Of a stretch of DNA of 33,808 nt, positions 26,789 to 33,808 are shown piece by piece. The stretch's first letter is position 1, and the number at the start of each line of letters is the position of its first letter. A program made the position numbers and the translations under genes. Origin of the DNA: an uncultured Chlorobiaceae bacterium. GTDB taxonomy: Bacteria; Bacteroidota; Chlorobiia; Chlorobiales; Chlorobiaceae. Location of the stretch: assembly GCA_903942355.1 (NCBI GenBank), contig CAJAOR010000207.1:1-33808 (forward strand). Reading direction: 5' to 3'. The notes under the pieces were generated by a model. The model searched no databases and was not told where the DNA came from. It saw nothing but the letters and a program-made list of their open reading frames with translations.

Positions 26789-28066
26789 ATGTTCGCTCTT
26801 GTTGACTGCAATAACTTCTATGCCTCTTGTGAGCGGGTGTTCAACCCCGCCCTGCGATTGCGCCCGGTCGTTGTGCTGTCGAACAACGACGGTTGCATTA
26901 TTGCCCGCTCTGAAGAGGCCAAGGCGCTTGGCATCCAAATGGGTATGCCGGAATTCAAGTGTCGCCCGCTGCTCAAGCAACATGAGGTGGCGGTCTTCTC
27001 GTCGAATTATGCCCTTTATGGCGATATGTCGTCACGAGTGATGATGACGCTGGCCGCCATTGCACCTGAAATTGAAGTCTACTCCATTGATGAGGCTTTT
27101 CTAGATATGACGAGCTTCGCGCGGTTCGACCTGACAGAGTACGGCAGGCTGATACGCAGGACGGTCAGGCAGCATACCGGCATTCCGGTCTGTGTCGGCA
27201 TGGCACCAACCAAAACGCTTGCAAAAATTGCCAACCGGCTAGCCAAAAAGAATCCGCACTATCAGGGCGTCTGCGTGCTCGCAAGCCATGCCGAGATCCA
27301 GGCGGCGCTTGAGCGAACAAAGGTTGAGGATATCTGGGGCATCGGGCGGCAGTGGAGCAAGGTGCTTCAGGCAAAGCGGATCGAGAGCGCCGCTGACCTG
27401 GCCGCTGCGCCTGCTGCATGGGTGCAGAAGCACCTGCACATCGTCGGCGCCAGAATTCAGGCTGAGCTGCTGGGCAAATCCTGCCTGCCGATGGAGCTGG
27501 TTCGGCCTGCAAAGCAAAGCATCTGCACTTCACGATCATTTGGCCGGATCGTTACCGACCTGGAGGAGCTGCAGCAGGCAGTGGCGACTTTTGCAGGCAA
27601 GTGCGCAGTAAAGCTACGAAAAGAGAACTCGCTGGCTTCGCTGCTTACCGTTTTTATCGCTACCAGTCCGTTCGATGAGTCGTGCAAACGATACTGGGGA
27701 ACCAGGACGGCTTCCCTGCCCTATCCGACGAGTGACTCTGTTGCGATTCTGCAGGCAGCGCAAACGATGCTTGACGGCATCTTTCGTGCCGGTATGAGCT
27801 ACAAGAAGGCTGGAGTAATTGTTAGTGGAATCGTGCCGCAAGCATCATGCAGCACAACGCTTTCGCTCTTTGCGGAGGAAGCGCCAGCTGCTCCTGAGCG
27901 GGATGGCAGGATTATGCAGGTGATGGATGCGATAAACAAACGCTATGGAAGCGGTGCCGTGCGACTGGCGGCGGAGAACTCAGAGAGCTGGAAGCCTCAT
28001 CAGGAGCGGCTTTCGGCAAGATACACGACACAGTGGGATGATATTATTGAGGTGAAGTTAAAATAG
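26789..28066 (+). CDS. umuC: UmuC, Y-family DNA polymerase V catalytic subunit
   Basis: 425 aa; MFALVDCNNFYASCERVFNP, VEVYSIDEAFLDMT-type (IEVYSIDEAFLDMT), KTLAKIANRLAKK. Confidence 0.96.
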   Translation: MFALVDCNNFYASCERVFNPALRLRPVVVLSNNDGCIIARSEEAKALGIQMGMPEFKCRPLLKQHEVAVFSSNYALYGDMSSRVMMTLAAIAPEIEVYSIDEAFLDMTSFARFDLTEYGRLIRRTVRQHTGIPVCVGMAPTKTLAKIANRLAKKNPHYQGVCVLASHAEIQAALERTKVEDIWGIGRQWSKVLQAKRIESAADLAAAPAAWVQKHLHIVGARIQAELLGKSCLPMELVRPAKQSICTSRSFGRIVTDLEELQQAVATFAGKCAVKLRKENSLASLLTVFIATSPFDESCKRYWGTRTASLPYPTSDSVAILQAAQTMLDGIFRAGMSYKKAGVIVSGIVPQASCSTTLSLFAEEAPAAPERDGRIMQVMDAINKRYGSGAVRLAAENSESWKPHQERLSARYTTQWDDIIEVKLK

Positions 28067-28106
28067 TGCTGGATGCTGAGAGTGATGAACTCAAATGCTC
28101 CAGCAC
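28066..28106. terminator. stem-loop between convergent genes, candidate bidirectional terminator
   Basis: gtgctgga (28066-28073) and tccagcac (28099-28106) are perfect inverted repeats, with an inner gagt...actc stem; no strong T-tract. Confidence 0.45.
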
Positions 28107-28136
28107 CCGTGCTTGTTCCATAAAAAAGTTGTTCTG

Positions 28137-29018
28137 CTATGCAACGACCAGATATCTATCTGACAAATATTGCTTCCATCTCAATATTTCTTCATTGCCT
28201 TCAATTGCCTGGATGTATCGCTCGTAAGTACATCCGAAGACCTTTTGAGGTTCATTCAGATACGATTGGTATTCCGGGATGACCTTATCGAAATGCTTGT
28301 TCCCTGATGGATAGAGTATAATTGAATAAAAATCGTCAAGTTTATTTTCATTATCAGGACTTAATTGGCACATAGATAAGCCCAGAAGATGGTTTCTCCA
28401 TATCTGCCTCAAATCGTCGCCATGAAGCCTAGGATTATCGGTATCAAGAAATGCCGACGATTGCCGGGTAACCTGCCAGTATCTTGACTGTTTATCTTCG
28501 ACTTTCTTTTTCTCGGTTTTGCCGATTGGATACCCTCTCTCTGTGTACTTTAACTCAATCCCGATGCCTGTTTTCTTTCCCTGACGGTCCGTAAAACTAA
28601 TGAATGTGTCAAATGAAGTGGCATCATCCAGGTAATCACCTTTCGGCTTGGGAGCAAACTCAATCTTGATCTTGTACGGAGCATCGCTCTCCAGGCCAAA
28701 TGCGGTTTTGATAATGTGCTTTGCCAGCGAAGGATCGGTACGAAGCGGAGCAAGCATGTTAAAAGGAATGTGTTCGCTCCGCAGCATATCCCCATCACGA
28801 GATATTGAGTTTTCGGAATACCGCTTCCGAAGCGCCCTTTTAACATTGAGCCCATCGTAATAGTTGTGCAGAGCCTTTGCGTCTGGCTCGGTCAATTTGC
28901 TCCCATATTCGTTGCATTCCATTTGAAGAACGTTGGCTCGATATTGAGATTGATGGAGTCTGGCTGCTGCTTTGAAACTATCGTCAAGAGGGTATGGCTT
29001 ACCGATATCAATCATCAT
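28137..29018 (-). CDS. PD-(D/E)XK nuclease-like protein (PGN_0703-type)
   Basis: 293 aa; SFDTFISFTDRQGKKTGIGIELKYTE active-site pattern and RYWQVTRQSSAFLD...LWRNHLLG-like (IWRNHLLGLSM). Confidence 0.7.
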   Translation of the reverse strand: MMIDIGKPYPLDDSFKAAARLHQSQYRANVLQMECNEYGSKLTEPDAKALHNYYDGLNVKRALRKRYSENSISRDGDMLRSEHIPFNMLAPLRTDPSLAKHIIKTAFGLESDAPYKIKIEFAPKPKGDYLDDATSFDTFISFTDRQGKKTGIGIELKYTERGYPIGKTEKKKVEDKQSRYWQVTRQSSAFLDTDNPRLHGDDLRQIWRNHLLGLSMCQLSPDNENKLDDFYSIILYPSGNKHFDKVIPEYQSYLNEPQKVFGCTYERYIQAIEGNEEILRWKQYLSDRYLVVA

Positions 29019-29259
29019 GATCCTTTAAAGTTTTTTGATTGTTACGAAACCCTTGGAGCATATGTTACGTACTTAAATTAATGATGATTGATTTGTTACG
29101 GACAGGAATACCACCCCTTTAGATACTTGAGGCCTGCCATGCAGCTTGCCTCAGTTGCATCTGATTAGAATTTACCTCCCTGTCAGAAACCAGATAATTT
29201 CTTTCATTCATCGTTTTGTCTAATAAAAAAAAGAAGCTGACCCTTATCGTTGCAGCAAG

Positions 29260-29481
29260 TCACCTCTGCAGCCTCTCAGCCATTTCCTGAAGCTTCGCAA
29301 TATCTCGATTGATGATGTCGATGGCGCAAGTAGCACAGTAGTGTTCGTTTGACCTACCATCAGAAACCTTCAAGCGCTTGTCGCCACTCATAACACGATG
29401 TGCTGCATTGTGTTGACAATTATGTGCTTTTTTAGCCTCGTCTACCTCCACTCTCTGTAGAATTGATTTCGGTCTAGGCAC
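29260..29481 (-). CDS. small Cys/His-rich (zinc-binding-like) protein
   Basis: GTG start overlapping the helicase stop; HNCQHNAAHRVMSG...HYCATCAIDIINRDIAKLQEMAERL; the tracked 29565 start lies inside the helicase. Confidence 0.55.
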   Translation of the reverse strand: MPRPKSILQRVEVDEAKKAHNCQHNAAHRVMSGDKRLKVSDGRSNEHYCATCAIDIINRDIAKLQEMAERLQR

Positions 29482-31270
29482 TGAATACCTCCCTTTGTGC
29501 AGCTTCTGACAATTCCGAAAATCTCTCGTTGATGGTATCAAGCTGAGTACGAGTAAATTCGGCACGCCGCCCTACACCAAGTCCTACCGCCGCTGCGATG
29601 TGCCTATCAATCGCAGCCTTCAACACTACAAAGTTCGTTCTCCGGTGACTATGAGTATCAAGGTCAAAGCCAGAAGAGTTTATACCACGAGCATTTAGTA
29701 TCAGTCCGACCTCAGTACGAACACGCATGTCCAAGCTAGACCGTGCTGCTTGTCGTTGCCTTACCCTAGTGGTAGGTATCGGTTGCAACTCCATCACTTG
29801 ACGAACTGCATCTGCAGAATAACCTCGTTCCTGAAGCATACGAATAGCCTGCATAGCTTCGGAATCTCCTTGAATAAGCGGTATTTCCTCTACTGTTACG
29901 CCTGATTGTCCTCGGACGTTCACAGTGTTTATGGCTCTGGCGACAGGCGTTGCTGTAATTTCGTTAGAGTGCGAGAAATCCAGTCCCTCCAAGGGCAGAA
30001 GCTGATCGAAAAACTCTTGGTCAGCCTCGCTATATTCCTGAAAATCCTGCCACCTTTGAGCAACGTTCGCTCCAGCATGAAAAACAACAGTCCCTTGATT
30101 CAAAGAATGCTGACTGTCATTCTGTACGATCACACGCATGATACGTCCAACAAACTGAACAAACGGTGACAGGTTAGAAAAGATGCTGAATACTGCTGCA
30201 ACTGACAAGTATGGATGGTCAAAGCCTTCTCCCAACTTTCGAACTTGCACAATAACGTCCAGTTGATGGTTCTCCAACTGCGAAAGCACTCGGTCATTCG
30301 CGGCTGACGCTTCACGACTGTGAACGTAGTCAGCGCGACGCCCTCGGGCTCGGTAGGCTTCCACGATCTGCCGACAGTGTTCAAAGTTGAGGGCTGACGC
30401 AATAATCTTAACCCTATTATCAGCGGTCTCAGTGCGAATTCGATCAAGTTCGCGTATAGAAGCATCCACGATAGTGTTCAGTGTCTCCAATGAGGTAACA
30501 ATACTCCGGCGGAAGTCGGCGTCCTCCTCCCCAAGACGACGCACCTCTTCCAGCGGAACTACGATCTCCTGATCATCCTCTCGTCGAACATAACTCAATG
30601 TCCGAGGGTTTAGCACGAGAGCCTTTAGGCGTTTGATATAGCCCTCCTGAATAGCCCGAAATACTGGGTATGAGTAGATGATACTGCCAGCCATCCTTTG
30701 ACCATCAGCACGAAGAGGTGTTGCACTCAGGTTGATGATGCGTGCCCTTGGAAATCTTTGCTTCAGGGAATCCCATGTTGCAGCCACACTGTGATGTCCC
30801 TCATCGAAAAGTATGAGATCAAAAAAGTCATCTGGAAGAGAGCTTAGCCATCGATTTTCCTCACCTTGAAGCTGCTGAATGTTAGTGACAACAACATCCG
30901 CTTCATCAAGGTCGCCAAGGTTAGTCGTGGTACCACGAATCTCGACAGGCTCCGGGTATGGCGGAACTGTAAGGACACTAGTTCTTAAGTAGAACATTTG
31001 TGGTTGTGTCGGATCAAAATCTTTGTACAGTTGATCCGCAATTCGAAGCCCAGGCGCAATAACAAGAGTCCTGTTTGCTTGGAAAGCGAAGGGAGCAAGC
31101 GCAATACATCCCGATTTACCACAACCCACAGGCAGAACAATGCCTGCCTCGCGTTCGCATTCTGGGTTCAAAGCAAATTCCTGTAGTGCTGCAAAAGCCT
31201 CTCGTTGAGGAATACGCAATTGCATATTCCCTATGATGGCCGGTTGACGCGTCTCAAAAAAATTACTCAC
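29474..31270 (-). CDS. superfamily 2 DEAD/DEAH-box helicase (restriction-type)
   Basis: 598 aa; Walker A VLPVGCGKSG, DEGH box LILFDEGHHS, SATPLRADG, motif VI QFVGRIMRV. Confidence 0.9.
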   Translation of the reverse strand: MSNFFETRQPAIIGNMQLRIPQREAFAALQEFALNPECEREAGIVLPVGCGKSGCIALAPFAFQANRTLVIAPGLRIADQLYKDFDPTQPQMFYLRTSVLTVPPYPEPVEIRGTTTNLGDLDEADVVVTNIQQLQGEENRWLSSLPDDFFDLILFDEGHHSVAATWDSLKQRFPRARIINLSATPLRADGQRMAGSIIYSYPVFRAIQEGYIKRLKALVLNPRTLSYVRREDDQEIVVPLEEVRRLGEEDADFRRSIVTSLETLNTIVDASIRELDRIRTETADNRVKIIASALNFEHCRQIVEAYRARGRRADYVHSREASAANDRVLSQLENHQLDVIVQVRKLGEGFDHPYLSVAAVFSIFSNLSPFVQFVGRIMRVIVQNDSQHSLNQGTVVFHAGANVAQRWQDFQEYSEADQEFFDQLLPLEGLDFSHSNEITATPVARAINTVNVRGQSGVTVEEIPLIQGDSEAMQAIRMLQERGYSADAVRQVMELQPIPTTRVRQRQAARSSLDMRVRTEVGLILNARGINSSGFDLDTHSHRRTNFVVLKAAIDRHIAAAVGLGVGRRAEFTRTQLDTINERFSELSEAAQREVFSA

Positions 31271-31472
31271 TATAATGCTTTCCTTTTACGAGGTCGATTA
31301 ACTATTGAGTCTTCCTCCAAAAATCAGGAGGCATATTACTGTAAAAACAAACATAATAACACATTATAATCATATAGAATTTCAAATAAAACGGCAAGTC
31401 TGTTTTAATAAATAATAAGAATCAGATCCTTACTTATTACTTTATTTAGGATTAGCATAGATCACTACACAA

Positions 31473-31508
31473 GGGGTCTTCACGCAACGGAAATAATCGG
31501 GCGCTAAG
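31473..31508 (+). repeat. possible Tn3-type terminal repeat
   Basis: ggggtcttcacgcaacggaaataatcgggcgctaag begins GGGGTC, ends GCTAAG, contains AACGGAAATAA, 36 bp. Confidence 0.35.
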
Positions 31509-31617
31509 CCTCATAATTCAGAAGAACACGCTGGGAGCCAATCACCCGATCACCAAAGAGACGCAGGCAAATCTTGCACTGCTCATCTCGGCAAAGCAAG
31601 AACAATCAAAAAAATAA
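31498..31617 (+). pseudogene. tetratricopeptide-repeat protein 3' remnant
   Basis: In-frame RALSLIIQKNTLGANHPITKETQANLALLISAKQEQSKK* matches the common RALAIREKxLGPxHPDTAxxLNNLALLY TPR consensus. Confidence 0.5.
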
Positions 31618-32220
31618 GCATCAGATTCTTTTTCCTCCTGCCCCATTGAAAGTCTACTCCCCTCTTGATGTTCAACGATACGATTGCCGGTAAAACGTTT
31701 TTGAGAGATACCTTGAAACACTCTCGATCATTTCCTGCACGCCTAAAAGCGGAATATCTTTTGCGCCGTGCTGGAAATGAAGATATTCGGATAGAAATAA
31801 ATATTCACTAAAAAATATCCCGTTCAGCTCCCCTCTCGGCATTTAACGATATGGTATTCAGCCGGAATGCGCCACGATGCGATGCCACTCCGGCAACGGT
31901 TCGCTTTCAGCCGGGTATCACGCAAAGAGGGTAAGAACGATGGCCTCCGCAAAGGTTTAAAAAAAGATGCTGCAGTGGCTACCTTCTTTTTTCAAAAAAA
32001 CATTGCTCTGGCTCAAAAACAAAGCGCCATGATCGGTGTACCGACAAGGCGCATGACAAGCGCTAAAAGCCGGTGTTGTCAGCTTTTTACCAAAGGGAAA
32101 GGGATGCATACCAAGCATGACCTTGGGACAAGCATTGCTGGAGTTGCGTCATGAAATCATGGAGGCGGAAATACACTTCATCATTGGCATTGCGTAGCGA
32201 ATCAACTCATTATGTTGATT

Positions 32221-32273
32221 AATGTTCAATTATTTGCTATGTTCAAATTAAATGAACAAAAAATATATTGAAC
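32221..32273. promoter_or_regulatory. candidate autoregulatory operator of the AbiE-like operon
   Basis: gttcaa at 32224 and 32241, inverted ttgaac at 32268-32273, flanking the start codon at 32252. Confidence 0.3.
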
Positions 32274-33304
32274 ATAAATTAGCCGGAGACAATGAAGAAA
32301 TCTTTCGGCGGGCTATGGAAGCCCTGAAGACAATCGCTCCACTGGAATACGCGATTGAACCGTGTCACGTCCTTCATGACCAAGGATACGAATTCTTGAT
32401 GAGGGGAAAAGTTTTCGGGAACGCATTCGTCTGGTGCATCGTGGTAAAAAAATATCTTACCAAAACCGACGAACTCCAGGTTCTCGTAAACAGGGATAAG
32501 ATGCCACATCCATTTGTGCTGGCGACAAGATACATTCCCCCTGAGACCGCGGCAAGATTGCGCGATACCGGCATCCAGTTCATCGACACGGTCGGAAACG
32601 CCTTTCTCAATCAACCTCCACTGTTGATTTTCGTTCAAGGAAATAAACCGGAAAAGGAAGAAATCGTTCTTCCCACAGCTCGTATCTTCAGAGGAGTTGG
32701 CCTGAAGATCGTCTACCTCTTTTTGTGCCAACCGGAACTGGTCGAGAAAACGTATCGCGATCTGGCCTGGATGGCGAATGTCGCCTTGGGAACGGTGAAA
32801 AGCACCATGACCGAACTGATCCAGAGAGGCTTCATATTCGACATGGGCAAAAAGGGAAAAAAGCTCCTGGATAAAAAGAAGCTCTTTGAGCGCTGGATTG
32901 CTGCGTATCCCGACTACTTAAAACCTAAACTGTTGATGGGGCGATTCCGGGGTGATGGGGAGTGGTGGAAGGACATCCAACTGGATCCCGCTGTCGCGCA
33001 ATGGGGCGGCGAGGTTGCCGCAGCGAAACTGACCGGATACCTGAAACCTAGCACTGTAACACTGTATGCGGACAAGCATCGTCTCGGAGAGCTCGTGGTC
33101 GCCAATAGACTGATAAAAGACCCGCACGGCAATATAGAGATTCTCGAACGGTTCTGGCCGCTGAACAATGACTTCGGTGACGGCGATACGGTGCACCCGA
33201 TCATCATCTATGCTGACCTTGTCGCCATCGGCGACCAACGCACAACGGAAACCGCAAGAATAATTTATGAACAACATATCGATCAATATTTCAGGCAGGA
33301 TTGA
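32252..33304 (+). CDS. AbiEi-like antitoxin / winged-helix transcriptional regulator of a type IV-like TA system
   Basis: 350 aa; RDLAWMANVALGTVKSTMTELIQRGFI winged-helix segment, SVTLYADK-like region (PSTVTLYADKHRLGELV); overlaps a nucleotidyltransferase ORF. Confidence 0.75.
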   Translation: MNKKYIEHKLAGDNEEIFRRAMEALKTIAPLEYAIEPCHVLHDQGYEFLMRGKVFGNAFVWCIVVKKYLTKTDELQVLVNRDKMPHPFVLATRYIPPETAARLRDTGIQFIDTVGNAFLNQPPLLIFVQGNKPEKEEIVLPTARIFRGVGLKIVYLFLCQPELVEKTYRDLAWMANVALGTVKSTMTELIQRGFIFDMGKKGKKLLDKKKLFERWIAAYPDYLKPKLLMGRFRGDGEWWKDIQLDPAVAQWGGEVAAAKLTGYLKPSTVTLYADKHRLGELVVANRLIKDPHGNIEILERFWPLNNDFGDGDTVHPIIIYADLVAIGDQRTTETARIIYEQHIDQYFRQD

Positions 33305-33808
33305 CCCTGAAAGAGTATCTGTTCTGAGAGCGATCACTGACGTTGCCAAGGAACTCAACATAAATTTCTTCGTTGTGGGGGCTTTTGCTCGTGACGTGAT
33401 CTTTGAACATATACATCGGATTTCCGCTCCTCGAATGACGGAAGACATCGACATTGGCATTGAGTTGGCAAATTGGGAAGAATTCAAACGCCTGACTGAC
33501 ACCCTGATCGAGCGCGGGCATTTCTCCCCGACAAATTTACCGCACCGCTTCAGTGCCAGTTCATTTCCAACCCTTGTAGATATCGTGCCCTATGGGGGGA
33601 TTGGCGACGAAACGAAGCGGATCAGTTGGCCTCCAAACCATGACATGATCATGAGTATCCTCGGGTTTGAAGAAGCGTATCAATCAGCATTGAACGTGCG
33701 TTTAAGCAACGAACCGCCTTTGGAGATTCTGGTTCCTTCGATACCTGCACTGGCACTCCTGAAGATCATCTCCTGGGACGACGCTTACCCGGAACGCGAG
33801 CGTGATGC
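33267..33808 (+). CDS. nucleotidyltransferase (AbiEii-like toxin), truncated by window end
   Basis: Translated by eye from 33267: MNNISINISGRIDPERVSVLRAITDVAKELNINFFVVGAFARDVIFEHIHRISAPRMTEDIDIGIELANWEEF...; DxD nucleotidyltransferase core; missing from the ORF track because it is open at the right edge. Confidence 0.75.
   Translation, partial: MNNISINISGRIDPERVSVLRAITDVAKELNINFFVVGAFARDVIFEHIHRISAPRMTEDIDIGIELANWEEFKRLTDTLIERGHFSPTNLPHRFSASSFPTLVDIVPYGGIGDETKRISWPPNHDMIMSILGFEEAYQSALNVRLSNEPPLEILVPSIPALALLKIISWDDAYPERERD

Noticed and set aside
27165-27841. Arg/Ser/Ala-rich ORFs overlapping umuC (124, 92, 107, 76, 75 aa)
   Set aside because: Out-of-frame shadows of umuC in GC-richer DNA.
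31867-32154. 95-aa plus ORF before the AbiE operon
   Set aside because: Basic, low-complexity product without a clear ribosome site or homology signal; likely non-coding.

Overview
33.8-kb bacterial window. My impression, from protein style only, is green sulfur bacteria/Chlorobiales; this is not proven. Left part (~1-6.9 kb): ordinary ion-transport and membrane genes (ClC channel with CBS domains, DUF389 protein, NhaD-like antiporter, two small hypotheticals, DUF1275/YoaK protein). From ~7.0 kb the window is accessory DNA. It contains: (i) a tyrosine recombinase followed by a Septu/PtuAB-like ATPase+HNH pair, bounded on the right by a decayed 3' copy of the same recombinase; (ii) a complete Tn3-family transposon at 12881-17639, with 38-bp inverted repeats, a 5-bp TAAAT target duplication, tnpA, a serine resolvase and a TauE/SafE permease passenger, inserted into the 3' end of an HNH-endonuclease gene; (iii) a minus-strand block with a small ORF, an N6-adenine MTase, a type IIG-like restriction-methylase, and a 667-aa protein with GHKL ATPase motifs plus a C-terminal PD-(D/E)XK-like nuclease motif, which is the best candidate for an under-described defence module; (iv) an SRAP/YedK + umuDC SOS cassette with a separate relic umuD fragment 0.9 kb upstream; (v) a helicase + zinc-finger-like small protein + PD-(D/E)XK nuclease group; (vi) an AbiEi/AbiEii-like toxin-antitoxin pair running off the right edge. 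Further unlisted structure: a solo 38-bp Tn3-type inverted repeat, a possible third Tn3-like end, an orphan CRISPR-repeat-like sequence, a TPR remnant and a putative res site. No searches were run. Family calls come from reading motifs.
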